This document shows positions 18,291 to 27,018 of a stretch of DNA of 64,000 nt, piece by piece (the stretch's first letter is position 1; every line of letters begins with the position of its first letter). A program made the position numbers and the translations under genes. Under the pieces are notes generated by a model. It was not told where the DNA came from. It did no database searches and worked only from the letters and a program-made list of their open reading frames with translations. Source of the stretch: Leptospira sp. GIMC2001 (GTDB lineage: Bacteria > Spirochaetota > Leptospiria > Leptospirales > Leptospiraceae); assembly GCF_028462125.1 (NCBI RefSeq), contig NZ_CP115468.1, forward strand, positions 3,031,559 through 3,095,558, read 5' to 3'.

Positions 18291-18975
18291 CAGATAGAAT
18301 TTTATTTCTCTTATGCGCCATCGATGCAAGTTCCATATCGTGAGTTACAAGGATGAGAGAAAAAGATAATTCCTCTTGCAATTCTCGAATCAAATCCATT
18401 AGCATTCTTGAATTTTCTCTATCCAAATTTCCAGTTGGCTCATCCGCGAGAACCAGTTCTTTACCAGCGACAAGGGCACGAGCAACTCCAGTTCTTGCGC
18501 TCTCACCACCTGATAGTTGTGAGGGAAAACTATCCAATCGTTCACCCAGACCTACTCGATCAAGGATAGATTTTGCCTTTTCGCGAGATTGCATTTTGCT
18601 TACACCCGAAATCATAAGAGGGATCATAACATTTTCTATGGCTGTAAAATCCGGAAGCAGCATATGCTGCTGGAAAATGATAGAAATTTTCTCGCCACGA
18701 TACATTTCTTTCTGACGCTCTGTTAGTTTACCTAAGTCAATTCCGCAAACCTCAACTAAGCCAGAGTCGAATCCATCCATAGCACCCAAGATATTCAATA
18801 GAGTAGATTTACCTACACCACTAGCACCTTCGACCGATACAATTTCTTTTGGTCCAACTGTAAGATTTAAACCTTGTAAGATTTCAAAATTCTTATCAAC
18901 CACCTGATATGTTTTTACAAGGTTTCTTACGTTTACGATATTTTTCATATTTGTATTGTTAATTGATTCAGTCAT
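18268..18975 (-). CDS. lolD: LolD-type ABC transporter ATPase
   Basis: ATPase subunit of the inner-membrane machine that releases lipoproteins for transfer to the outer membrane. The 235 residues contain Walker [10 protein letters not shown], the Q loop [10 protein letters not shown], signature [15 protein letters not shown], Walker [13 protein letters not shown] and the switch His in LVTHD. LSGG followed by E, and the sequence around DEPTGNLD, are typical of the LolD/MacB/FtsE class. Pairing with the FtsX-type permease (8-base overlap) supports Lol over FtsE. A second ATG at residue 10 is a possible alternative start. Its end overlaps the McsA/McsB-like gene. Confidence 0.88.
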   Translation of the reverse strand: MTESINNTNMKNIVNVRNLVKTYQVVDKNFEILQGLNLTVGPKEIVSVEGASGVGKSTLLNILGAMDGFDSGLVEVCGIDLGKLTERQKEMYRGEKISIIFQQHMLLPDFTAIENVMIPLMISGVSKMQSREKAKSILDRVGLGERLDSFPSQLSGGESARTGVARALVAGKELVLADEPTGNLDRENSRMLMDLIRELQEELSFSLILVTHDMELASMAHKRNKILSGVLQPFE

Positions 18976-20320
18976 TTCTTATAGTATCCACTGGATTGAG
19001 TAAGGCTGCCCATCTGGCTGGAAAATATCCGGCGATACCGGACAAAATGGTCGCCGCTGTTGTTACCATAAAGATAAAAGAGATATCAATATCTACCGGT
19101 ATATGATCGAAGTAGTAAATGTCTTTTGGAACAAGTTCAACATTCCTCCAATCCCCTCGATAAATTGCAGAACCAATTAGATTGATTGCCTCACCCAAGC
19201 CCGCAACGATAACTTCAAGGTTTGAAGCAAAAAAGATTCCCATGACTCCACCAGCAATGGAAGCCAAAATTCCGACGATCATTGCATTCAAAGTAAAAAT
19301 CAAAAGTATATCACGAGACGGAAGACCCAATGCTTTTAGAGTTCCAATCGATTTTCTTTTGGCACGAACCAGAGAATAGACAGTCGCAACCATTCCCAAT
19401 GCTGCAAGTACGATAAATAAAAATACAATAATAGAAATAATTGTTTTCTCAAGTTTTAATGCTGCAAGAAAATTCTCTTGCTCTTCTGCAATCGTTCGAA
19501 CGGAAAAAGAATTGGCCTCGCGAATTTTCTCATCAAAAGACGCATCGTTCAAAGAATTTAAGATCAGAACTTTTACTTCTTTGAGATCATCCAAAGCGTT
19601 CACTTTGATCGCGATTTGATTGACGGCTCCATTCAAACGAAAAAATTCTTGTGCAAGCGGAAGGGACATGAATATAAATCTGGAATCGTAATTATAATAT
19701 CCAGTCTTAAAGTAGCCAACTACTTGAAAGTCTTTAACATTTACTTCGACTCCACGCCCGACAGAAAATCTTCCACCTGGAACTGCTAAAGTAATTTTTC
19801 GCCCCAAGTTAAAATGATACAACGCTGCCATCTCTTTGCCGATCACAACATGCCTTGCAGAATTAATCTGCGTGATATAGTCCCGATTATAATGCGTGAG
19901 TCTTGGAAAATTAGGCAATTTATTATCGATAAGGTCTTCTTCGGATGGAATAGGAACTGCACGGATCATAATTGGAATAAAATTATTGCTATTTTGCAAT
20001 AATCCGTGACTCGTTATGTTTCCTTCGATCGAAACAATCTTATCTTTTAGAGTTGGATCTTCTTTTAAACGCTTTATGATTTCTTGAAAACGAAATATTG
20101 CTCCCGTATCATAAGAATTCTCAATTGTGATATGAGGACCACCTTGCCATAAAGATTCCTTGACCTGCTTCTGGAATCCATTGAAAATGGAGAGGACGAC
20201 GATTAGAAGGGATACACCAACGGCCATCACCGTGAATGACAACCTTGATTTCATGGATAAAAGTCCAACAACGCGGGATCCGCGAATGTAACGAGATGTG
20301 ATCAGTAAGATTAGATTCAT
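18968..20320 (-). CDS. LolC/LolE-family lipoprotein-releasing permease
   Basis: Inner membrane subunit that opens outer-membrane-directed lipoproteins to the periplasmic carrier LolA. The 450 residues show the four-helix FtsX topology: one helix near residues 25-47, a periplasmic domain to about 285, then helices at about 290-312, 340-365 and 405-430. SRYIRGSR at the N-terminus and the ...[15 protein letters not shown]... coupling segment are characteristic. Only one permease is present, so it may work as a homodimer, as LolF-like proteins do. It is the first gene of the run that continues through lolD to mtaB. Confidence 0.88.
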   Translation of the reverse strand: MNLILLITSRYIRGSRVVGLLSMKSRLSFTVMAVGVSLLIVVLSIFNGFQKQVKESLWQGGPHITIENSYDTGAIFRFQEIIKRLKEDPTLKDKIVSIEGNITSHGLLQNSNNFIPIMIRAVPIPSEEDLIDNKLPNFPRLTHYNRDYITQINSARHVVIGKEMAALYHFNLGRKITLAVPGGRFSVGRGVEVNVKDFQVVGYFKTGYYNYDSRFIFMSLPLAQEFFRLNGAVNQIAIKVNALDDLKEVKVLILNSLNDASFDEKIREANSFSVRTIAEEQENFLAALKLEKTIISIIVFLFIVLAALGMVATVYSLVRAKRKSIGTLKALGLPSRDILLIFTLNAMIVGILASIAGGVMGIFFASNLEVIVAGLGEAINLIGSAIYRGDWRNVELVPKDIYYFDHIPVDIDISFIFMVTTAATILSGIAGYFPARWAALLNPVDTIRND

Positions 20321-20359
20321 TATAAATAGTTTGTCTCTAAGATAGAAATCTTATCCTTT

Positions 20360-20387
20360 TTGACAAGATTATTTATGATAGTAAGTA
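20360..20387 (+). promoter_or_regulatory. Candidate promoter for the 20436-22450 unit
   Basis: TTGACA at 20360-20365 is a perfect -35 box; TAAGTA at 20382-20387 after 16 bases is a mediocre -10. The leader contains a short hairpin GGTTC-AATA-GAACC at 20399-20412, before the ribosome binding site AAAGGAT. Confidence 0.4.
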
Positions 20388-20435
20388 AGTAAATATAAGG
20401 TTCAATAGAACCGATAATAGGCAAAGGATACAACA

Positions 20436-21407
20436 ATGGGTCAAGAAGACCAGATCTACAGTTTAAAAATGACATCCGCTGATGAGAGCACCAAGGTCTA
20501 CATATTAGCTACTATATTATTTGATGTTGGCTCAGGCAGATCCGAAGGACTCGAGTCCGTATCAAGTGCTAACCCAAGCGCTGTTTCTATCAATACAAAA
20601 GCTACCTATAAAGACTTTGCAAACAAAATCCAACAGATCATTTATAAAGGGCAGCAGATAAAAAATGTCACAAAAGATCTACAGGATAATTTTAAATCAT
20701 CTTTAGCAAATGAAGGATTTTTAGAAGAAATTTTGCATTATATCGAAAATCAGGATATGGCAAAAGTAACTTATCTACTTGAGCAAATCATCACTAAATC
20801 AGCAGGAGTTGGCAGCCATCGCATAACGGTCGCAGTTGATCCGATTAGCAGGAAGGATATTGATGTAACGACTCTCTCCGAATCCGGAGATGATTCTTCC
20901 TCCAGTGACTCGTCAGATGTAAGTTCGCCAGATCTTGGTGCCAATATTACTTCTGATATTCCTCCCAATGCTCGGGTTGTAAGATTGAAATTGATGTTGT
21001 CTCCGGTCTCAGGAACACCAGTTGTCGATCTCAGCCCAGGTTCACCCGTTGTTGTAAAATTAATTTCTGGTGATCCAATAACCAATGATGCGATTACGAG
21101 TTTGAATTTGAAACAAGAAGATGGAACGCTCAAACCACTTCTTTCCACATTGCAAAAAATCAGTCATCGCGGAACCGAATCGGATATAGTAGTAAAAATC
21201 AATGATAAACTCTATGGCAAAATTACTGAAGAAGTCAATACCGTTCGTGTCCGTACAAGCATAACCGAAAATCGCAAAACTAAATCGAATGTAAGTGTTG
21301 AAAAAAACATAGAAGCCTTAAAGAATGACAGTAGCTTATTTATGTACATTCTAGGAATTGCGGGATTGATTGCTCTTGCAGTCGTGATCATCGCAGTTTT
21401 TGCTTAA
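20436..21407 (+). CDS. Tail-anchored protein of unknown function
   Basis: No family recognised. The 323 residues have no N-terminal signal but end in a strongly hydrophobic helix (about 300-321, MYILGIAGLIALAVVIIAVFA), so the protein is probably tail-anchored with its bulk in the cytoplasm. The N-terminal part (1-130) is helical. A Ser/Asp-rich linker follows (about 148-167), then a beta-rich region with repeated Pro/Val/Ser segments and LKQEDGTLKPLL. AAAGGAT lies 8 bases before the ATG. It is followed after 11 bases by another membrane protein gene, likely co-transcribed. Confidence 0.7.
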   Translation: MGQEDQIYSLKMTSADESTKVYILATILFDVGSGRSEGLESVSSANPSAVSINTKATYKDFANKIQQIIYKGQQIKNVTKDLQDNFKSSLANEGFLEEILHYIENQDMAKVTYLLEQIITKSAGVGSHRITVAVDPISRKDIDVTTLSESGDDSSSSDSSDVSSPDLGANITSDIPPNARVVRLKLMLSPVSGTPVVDLSPGSPVVVKLISGDPITNDAITSLNLKQEDGTLKPLLSTLQKISHRGTESDIVVKINDKLYGKITEEVNTVRVRTSITENRKTKSNVSVEKNIEALKNDSSLFMYILGIAGLIALAVVIIAVFA

Positions 21408-21418
21408 AGGATTTTATT

Positions 21419-22450
21419 GTGAGAAATATTATAGCCAAATTGCCAGTAGTAACTCCCTGGCTCCTTCTCTTATTGTTCATTCAAATTCTATTCATCGATG
21501 TTCAATTCAAAACAGATGGTTTTGAAAGGCAAACAATTGAGATATTATCAGAAGATCCAGAAATAGAAACTGGTAACAATTGGAGTATTGGCAAAGGTAT
21601 CATATTAAAATTGAGTAGCTTGAACTTGTTTATCAAGGAATTGAAATCGGAAGAAATTCCTCAAGATGGCTATCCAGATATGTCTTTTGACCAAATGTCT
21701 AGATATGTTTTCGGATTGAAGCTATTGATTGTTGGCTTGCTCTTCTTATGTTTATTGTGTATCACGGCTTATTTTTCTTGGATTACACAAGCATGGTTTC
21801 GCATCAGCTTGAACAAAACATTACATTGGGTAGGACTCATAATTCTTTTCTTTTCCATGATATCATCGCTCGCTGGTATTGCATCAGCTGGCAATGTAGC
21901 TGGAATATTTGCCCTATTCTATTTTCTATTTTTTGTCTATTTAATATTCAGCTATAGAGGAATCAATTTAGGCAAAAAAGAATCTATTCAGTTTGAAGTC
22001 CTTAAGCATACAAGTGAGCTAGATGAAGAAGGCAAAAAGCCAACACAGACGGTTGAACTAAAACCTTGGAGAGTTGCGTATCATTTTTTCATCATCATTT
22101 TGGTTGGATTAATTGTTGGAAACCTTATGTATATTCCACTATTCTTATTACAGAAACACTATTCTTATGAATTTGGTATTTTACTAATATTCTTAATTGG
22201 ATTGCTTTCTGCGTTTTATATTAGAAACTATCATAAAATTTCACAAGATGGAACAATTCCCAAGTGGAAAAACATTTTGGCATCTTTATCCTATCTTCAA
22301 TTTAAATTTTTGAAAAATACCGTAATCGGAATATCTGCAACATTGCTTGCGGTAGTTATTGTTACTCTCTTGTTTTCTATTCTGCTTCTGAATGCAGATG
22401 TGCTAAAAGATCCAAGATTTGGTCTTACAGAGAAGACTGCAGAATTTTAA
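21419..22450 (+). CDS. Polytopic membrane protein of unknown function
   Basis: No family recognised. The 343 residues contain about seven hydrophobic segments: one at 12-30, three between 100 and 180, and three between 220 and 335. A short extracytoplasmic domain lies after the first helix (about 30-95). The GTG start at 21419 is 11 bases after the stop of the tail-anchored protein; AAAGGA overlaps that stop and serves as ribosome binding site. The pair probably forms one operon, and the two products may interact in the membrane. The last 26 bases overlap the convergent small membrane protein gene. Confidence 0.7.
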   Translation: MRNIIAKLPVVTPWLLLLLFIQILFIDVQFKTDGFERQTIEILSEDPEIETGNNWSIGKGIILKLSSLNLFIKELKSEEIPQDGYPDMSFDQMSRYVFGLKLLIVGLLFLCLLCITAYFSWITQAWFRISLNKTLHWVGLIILFFSMISSLAGIASAGNVAGIFALFYFLFFVYLIFSYRGINLGKKESIQFEVLKHTSELDEEGKKPTQTVELKPWRVAYHFFIIILVGLIVGNLMYIPLFLLQKHYSYEFGILLIFLIGLLSAFYIRNYHKISQDGTIPKWKNILASLSYLQFKFLKNTVIGISATLLAVVIVTLLFSILLLNADVLKDPRFGLTEKTAEF

Positions 22451-22721
22451 TAAAATATTCTGCAGTTAATATAAATCCTAAATAGACAATAATCATAATC
22501 AAACTATGCCATCTAGTTATATGCTTCGAGAAATTAACTATGAAACCTATACAGAGAATTGTATAAACTAATGTAATTTTCCAAAAGCTCGAAATCGATG
22601 GATCCGTTAAATAATAAAATCCGCTGTTATAGCCTATCATACCAAACAAAACAAGGAAAAATATCCAAATGCTTAAGGCTCGAAACACTCTTGTAGTTTC
22701 TCCGGTCTTATCTTGCACCAT
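22425..22721 (-). CDS. Small membrane protein overlapping the YwqK-like gene
   Basis: Function unknown. The 98 residues hold three predicted membrane helices (about 14-34, 45-63, 71-90). The ATG at 22721 lies inside the last 49 bases of the upstream lipoprotein gene, and the end overlaps the convergent plus-strand gene by 26 bases. An internal Met at residue 28 is a less likely start because it would cut the first helix. The coherent hydrophobic pattern argues for a real gene, but its short length and double overlap keep confidence moderate. Confidence 0.55.
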   Translation of the reverse strand: MVQDKTGETTRVFRALSIWIFFLVLFGMIGYNSGFYYLTDPSISSFWKITLVYTILCIGFIVNFSKHITRWHSLIMIIVYLGFILTAEYFIKILQSSL

Positions 22722-23377
22722 AGATTTCCATTTGGATAATAAGTATATCGTAAGATCAATTTACCAGTAGAATCGTATTCTTCCATAGCTTCTTGAGATC
22801 CTTGTGGGTAAAAATATTCCCAGCCACCTACTTTTTTGCCTTTTAGATAGCTTCCTCGATATTCTAATTTTCCATCATTGTAGAATTTCTGCCAACTTCC
22901 GGATTTATAACCTGAGTCATAAAATCCCTTTTCTTCAATTTTTCCAGTTGGGTAGAATCGCATATATTCCCCATCTTCATTGCCCCAAATCTCAACAGGA
23001 ATCCAGAATTCTCTTTTTTTACCATAAGTAAAATTTTGCACTACATAGTTGCTTCCATCAGGGAAAGTCCATGTCCAAGTTCCATGCCTCTGTCCGTTCT
23101 GAAAATTTCCCCAACTAATCCTTATTTGGTTGTCTTTAAGAAAATTCTCACATAGTCCATCAAGTGCTCCATTTTCATTCACTTTGCATTTACTATAAAG
23201 CTCACCGGTCTTATAGTATTGAAACATATATCCATCTCTTTTAATTGAAAAGACATTTGTCTTTCGATCATAATTGGCATTTTCAGGAACGCCTGCTGGG
23301 ATTCCCTCCGAACGACAGGATAGAAAAAATGAAATTGTTATAGAAAAAATGGATAGAAGAACTAATTTTCTTTTCAC
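22673..23377 (-). CDS. Lipoprotein with YwqK/MORN-variant repeats
   Basis: Exported lipoprotein, 234 residues. The signal peptide ends in the spirochaetal lipobox FFLSC (Cys21). The mature part is built of about six units of the form G-x-W-x-x-[FY]-x-x-[DN]-G-x, for example GTWTWTFPDG, GEYMRFYPTG, GSWQKFYNDG and GGWEYFYPQG. This is the MORN-variant repeat of the YwqK family, sometimes annotated as a toxin-antitoxin antitoxin without proof. Here the lipid anchor points to an envelope role. The GTG start overlaps the mscS stop (GTGA), with AGGA upstream. Confidence 0.8.
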   Translation of the reverse strand: MKRKLVLLSIFSITISFFLSCRSEGIPAGVPENANYDRKTNVFSIKRDGYMFQYYKTGELYSKCKVNENGALDGLCENFLKDNQIRISWGNFQNGQRHGTWTWTFPDGSNYVVQNFTYGKKREFWIPVEIWGNEDGEYMRFYPTGKIEEKGFYDSGYKSGSWQKFYNDGKLEYRGSYLKGKKVGGWEYFYPQGSQEAMEEYDSTGKLILRYTYYPNGNLWCKIRPEKLQECFEP

Positions 23378-24261
23378 TTGGGTTCCTCAAATTTTATAGC
23401 GGGTTCATTTTTAAATGCAGTCAAAAGAGCTTTCGATATAATAATACGATTCATTCTTTTAGATCTTATTGGAGTAAGATATCTTAAACTAAAGACGATT
23501 AGCCCTTTATCTAGTACGGTATAAACAATTGGAGTTCTTTTTCCAAGACGTAGTAAATAATTTTTTGATAATTCTTTGATTTTATCTTCGATTACTTCCG
23601 GTGCTAATATCAATTCAGTTTTGAGTATTCCATTGCAGATTTCTTCAGCTTTCGCCCAATCAGAATCTACGCTAAGACTGAATCGAAATTCATCCCATAC
23701 AAAATTCATTTTCTCTGATACAACATAGTATCTTTGAATAATTACATGATGATTTGGAAAATGCACCAATCGATTGGTAGATTGCTCGAAGCCATGCTCG
23801 GGATTGATCTCTACAAGGGAAAATTTTGTTAGACCTATATTGACTACGTCACCCATCACATGATCTATCTCAATGCGATCTCCAACTTTGAATCCATTGC
23901 TTCCAAGAATTACAAACCAGCCAACAATATTCAGCCAGACTTCTTTGAGAGAAATAACGATACCAGCTGCCGCAAGACCCATCACAGTTGGTAGAAAATT
24001 CAAGCTAGAGAAGATAAGTGGTAAGAATGAAATTGTAAAGACAGTAGCAAAAATAGTTCTTCCAATTTTTCTGCGATTGTATTGGGCTTGTGAATTCTCT
24101 GCAGGCTTAATTGTATCAACTGCAAAAAGTATAATTCTATAAATAACTAAGGAAATTAAAAATAAATAAACTAATAGAATTAAATTCTCAGAGAATGTTC
24201 TTTCTTTACTATGTAATATCTCAACTGGATTCAGTTCTAAATAAAAATCAAATACTTTCAA
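23374..24261 (-). CDS. MscS-family mechanosensitive ion channel
   Basis: Small-conductance channel that would release solutes on hypo-osmotic shock. The 295 residues have membrane helices at about 27-48 and 75-125; the last is the pore helix with the Gly/Ala-rich segment PTVMGLAAAGIVISLKEV. The MscS beta domain follows (FKVGDRIEIDHVMGDVVNIGLTKFSLVEI). After this an insertion with YYVVSEKMNFVWDEF precedes the C-terminal part. The TTG start at 24261 has GGAAG 9 bases upstream and follows aroB closely; the end overlaps the lipoprotein gene by 4 bases. Confidence 0.85.
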   Translation of the reverse strand: MKVFDFYLELNPVEILHSKERTFSENLILLVYLFLISLVIYRIILFAVDTIKPAENSQAQYNRRKIGRTIFATVFTISFLPLIFSSLNFLPTVMGLAAAGIVISLKEVWLNIVGWFVILGSNGFKVGDRIEIDHVMGDVVNIGLTKFSLVEINPEHGFEQSTNRLVHFPNHHVIIQRYYVVSEKMNFVWDEFRFSLSVDSDWAKAEEICNGILKTELILAPEVIEDKIKELSKNYLLRLGKRTPIVYTVLDKGLIVFSLRYLTPIRSKRMNRIIISKALLTAFKNEPAIKFEEPK

Positions 24262-24262
24262 C

Positions 24263-25366
24263 TCAGAGCTTCCTTTGGTCTTTTAGAACAGAAAGGATTT
24301 CCTTTCTTGCAATTTCATGTTTGAATCTTGATTTACCTATATCTTCCAATAAAGTAAATAATAGCGAATTGCCTTCCTTTTTTTTATCGTGATCCATATG
24401 TTTCAATATATCTGATGGTTTAGATGAATCCGAGGTAGGTAGATTATAATTTTTCATAACTTGAATGATATCTCGGATCTTTTCATTAGGGAATCCGACC
24501 TCTCTTGATGATAACATCAAAGCAGTTACAAGTCCAATGGAAACCGCTTCTCCATGAGAATATTTCTTATAGTTTGTCAGTGATTCTATTGCATGTGCAG
24601 TTGTATGTCCAAGATTTAGAATCTGCCTAAGTCCAGATTCTTTCTCATCTTGTGATACAACCCATGCCTTATACTTGACGGAATCCATAATGAATTTTGT
24701 AAGAATTGCCGAATCAACATTTATATCAGAATATTTGTGAGATTTGAAATCTTGCCACATTTCCCCACCGGATAATAGACTGTGCTTCAATATTTCAGCA
24801 AGTCCACATTTCCATTCTTTCTCCGGCAAAGTGGAAAGAGTAAACAATGGCATATATACAAGGTTAGGTTGGTGGAATGAACCAATCATATTTTTACCTT
24901 TATCTAAGTTAACCGCAACCTTACCACCAACAGAAGAATCTACAGATGCGAGAAGTGTTGTGGGAATCTGTACAAAACGTATTCCTCTCTGATAGGTCGC
25001 AGCAATAAACCCGGCAAAATCTCCTACTACTCCACCACCCATAGCGATAATAACTGTTCTGCGATCAGCACCAAGCTCGATCAATTGATGAAATACTTTC
25101 TTCATCCGATCAATATGTTTATTTTTCTCAGAGCCTTTTATGTAAATTTGATAAACGGGTTGAGGAATGCCAGCCAGTTCTGATTCGACATACTTGAGAT
25201 ATGTTTGAGCAATAGTACGCTCAGTTATGATAATAAACTGGGATACATTTTCGATTGCAGCTAATTCTTGTTTTAATCCTATAAAATTTTTATATAAACG
25301 GATTGGATATGAGCTATTTCCATACTCTACTTTGGTCTCTGCAATTTTCACTGTTCTTCCACCCAT
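24263..25366 (-). CDS. aroB: 3-dehydroquinate synthase
   Basis: Second shikimate-pathway enzyme, converting DAHP to 3-dehydroquinate with NAD and a divalent metal. The 367 residues carry the NAD-binding AMGGGVVGDFAGFIAATYQRG, the signature PTTLLASVDSSVGGKVAVNL and the metal-site segment LGHTTAHAIES, with SHGEAVSIG further on. The length is standard. The ATG at 25366 overlaps the NUDIX gene by 19 bases; a GTG four codons later (25354) has GGAAG in front and could be the real start. aroA lies 9 kb away in the same window. Confidence 0.95.
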   Translation of the reverse strand: MGGRTVKIAETKVEYGNSSYPIRLYKNFIGLKQELAAIENVSQFIIITERTIAQTYLKYVESELAGIPQPVYQIYIKGSEKNKHIDRMKKVFHQLIELGADRRTVIIAMGGGVVGDFAGFIAATYQRGIRFVQIPTTLLASVDSSVGGKVAVNLDKGKNMIGSFHQPNLVYMPLFTLSTLPEKEWKCGLAEILKHSLLSGGEMWQDFKSHKYSDINVDSAILTKFIMDSVKYKAWVVSQDEKESGLRQILNLGHTTAHAIESLTNYKKYSHGEAVSIGLVTALMLSSREVGFPNEKIRDIIQVMKNYNLPTSDSSKPSDILKHMDHDKKKEGNSLLFTLLEDIGKSRFKHEIARKEILSVLKDQRKL

Positions 25367-25818
25367 TTACTTTTTATATATGCACTTGCGATAAATTTCT
25401 TCTTCTTGAGAAAATCTTTAATATCTGGGCGAATATCCATACCAACTAAATCACGACTTGAGAAATAACCAAATCCAGTGATCGCTTTCTCTCGCGAATC
25501 AACAACTGGGATTGAATCTTTTACTTTTGTAAGAAATACCAATTGAATAAGATGTCGTTCACCTTTTGGATCTATAGATTCATTGAAAGCAATAAACTCC
25601 ATTCCAATAGATTCCAATCCTAATTCCTCAAGCAATTCTCTCTTAAGAGCTTGCTCAGCCGATTCACCGAACTCAACTCCTCCACCAGGAAGCAACCAAT
25701 AACCTGGTCCTTTACCCCGCTTACTCTGTTGTATAAATAGAATCTCGCCTTTAGAGTTTTGAATGAGTCCTGCAACTCTCACTCTCAATCCTTTCTTTTT
25801 AAAAAAATATGTATTCAT
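25348..25818 (-). CDS. NUDIX hydrolase
   Basis: Hydrolyses nucleoside diphosphates linked to another group; substrate not evident. The NUDIX box runs from GGGVEFGES to RELLEELGLE, with the REL-x-EE-x-G core intact, within about 156 residues. The N-terminal strand RVRVAGLIQNSKGEILFIQQ and the WLLPGGG lead-in are typical of MutT-like proteins. I chose the ATG at 25818, which overlaps the rnc stop as ATGA; a TTG at 25830 is the alternative. It lies between rnc and aroB in an apparent operon. Confidence 0.88.
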   Translation of the reverse strand: MNTYFFKKKGLRVRVAGLIQNSKGEILFIQQSKRGKGPGYWLLPGGGVEFGESAEQALKRELLEELGLESIGMEFIAFNESIDPKGERHLIQLVFLTKVKDSIPVVDSREKAITGFGYFSSRDLVGMDIRPDIKDFLKKKKFIASAYIKSKWVEEQ

Positions 25819-26558
25819 TTTTGTTTCCAAGTTGCGAGCAAATTCTTTGCTGCAGAATGCTCAGCACTCCGTTTATTTTTACCATTTCCCTTTACGATAA
25901 AACCATCAGGCAATTCAACACGAACTATAAAATCTTTATCATGATCAGGTCCCTCAGCAGATACAAGTTCATATTTTGGGACTTTTTTAAATTTTTTCTG
26001 ACAGATCTCCTGAAGAATGGATTTATAATCTTTTACAGAGTCCAAATCTTCCAATTGATGAAGATAGTGAGAAAGATGCGGTATAATAAACTTTTTGCAA
26101 GATTCCAGTCCAAGATCTAAATACATAGCACCTAACAAAGCTTCAACCAAATTCTCCATAACCCGAAGATTGGACTTTCCTGTTTCGACTTCCCCTTTAC
26201 CAAATCTAAGGAAATCAGAAAGATTAAGATCCTCGCAGATTCGAGAAAGAACAGGTCCAGATACAAGTTTGCTCTTGAACTTCGCGAGTTTGCCTTCAGA
26301 AATATTAGCGTATTGTTTGTACAGAAGCTCTGCTGTGATAAAACCAAGGATAGAATCACCAAGAAATTCCAGTCTCTCATTATCAGAGACACGGAAACCT
26401 GATTCATTAGCGAAGCTTCGGTGAGTAAATGCTTCGTCAAGCACAGCGATGTTTAGAAATCGGGTTCTGATTTTTTTTTGAAGCTTGGTGAGTTGATCGA
26501 TCCTGTCAGGTGTGAGAAATTCCCTGGGATCGCCTTCGGATGAATTTCTTTTGCGCAA
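25815..26558 (-). CDS. rnc: Ribonuclease III
   Basis: Double-strand-specific endonuclease for rRNA processing and RNA decay. The signature NERLEFLGDSILGF carries the metal-binding Glu and Asp, and a later ENLVEALLGAMYLDLG supplies the second acidic pair. The C-terminal dsRBD is seen from DYKSILQEICQKK to KRSAEHSAAKNLLA. The 247-residue frame starts at TTG 26558 without a clear ribosome binding site and has about 25 residues more than usual at the N-terminus, so the exact start is uncertain. A run of nine A in the Lys-Lys codons near residue 30 is in frame. acpP lies upstream, with a hairpin between them. Confidence 0.95.
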   Translation of the reverse strand: MRKRNSSEGDPREFLTPDRIDQLTKLQKKIRTRFLNIAVLDEAFTHRSFANESGFRVSDNERLEFLGDSILGFITAELLYKQYANISEGKLAKFKSKLVSGPVLSRICEDLNLSDFLRFGKGEVETGKSNLRVMENLVEALLGAMYLDLGLESCKKFIIPHLSHYLHQLEDLDSVKDYKSILQEICQKKFKKVPKYELVSAEGPDHDKDFIVRVELPDGFIVKGNGKNKRSAEHSAAKNLLATWKQK

Positions 26559-26577
26559 GTGAAAATGCTTTAAAGAA

Positions 26578-26605
26578 CTACCGGGGATCTTGCGAAACCC
26601 GGTAG
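26578..26605 (-). terminator. GC-rich hairpin between acpP and rnc
   Basis: On the minus strand CTACCGGG and CCCGGTAG pair perfectly (8 bp, 12-base loop), 15 bases after the acpP stop, followed by TTCTTT. The weak U-run suggests a partial terminator or an mRNA-stabilising 3' end for acpP that lowers rnc expression. An 8-bp stem is too short to be a standard RNase III site. Confidence 0.5.
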
Positions 26606-26619
26606 AATCCTCATTCGGA

Positions 26620-26853
26620 TTAGCCCTTTAGTTTATCAATAAACTTTGTGACGTCACCAACAGTTTGGATTTTTTCTGCATCTTCATCAGAAATCTCAAT
26701 ACCAAACTCTTCTTCTAGAGCCATTACTAGCTCAACTGTATCTAGAGAGTCAGCTCCTAGGTCATCGATAAAGTGAGCCTCTGGTGTTACCTCAGACTCA
26801 TCAACTCCTAACTGCTCTACTATGATAGATTTTATTTTTTCGAAATCTGCCAT
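26620..26853 (-). CDS. acpP: Acyl carrier protein
   Basis: Small acidic carrier of growing fatty acyl chains. The 77 residues include the phosphopantetheine site in [11 protein letters not shown], where the Ser of DSL is modified by AcpS (encoded at 55570-55938 in this window). The start is the ATG at 26853, with a strong GGAGG 5 bases upstream; an in-frame TTG four codons earlier overlaps that site and is not the start. The leader just before the ribosome binding site holds a small hairpin CCAC/GTGG. Neighbours fabG, plsX and rpmF form the usual fatty-acid cluster, here without fabD, fabH or fabF. Confidence 0.97.
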   Translation of the reverse strand: MADFEKIKSIIVEQLGVDESEVTPEAHFIDDLGADSLDTVELVMALEEEFGIEISDEDAEKIQTVGDVTKFIDKLKG

Positions 26854-27018
26854 GTTTTCCTCCAAGCCACTTTTACGTGGGGCAAAATTGATTTTTATTA
26901 TTCTTGATAAATGCTTTTAAACATCCACCGATTTTTTAGGTTCAAATCCTCCAAAAATTTGGCAAGCCTTTAAACGATTTTTTAATTAATCTGAACAAAA
27001 AAAGCCCTTAGAATAAAT

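Noticed and set aside
27000..27018. T-run after fabG (GGGCTTTTTTT on the minus strand)
   Set aside because: No complementary arm upstream, so there is no stem for an intrinsic terminator.
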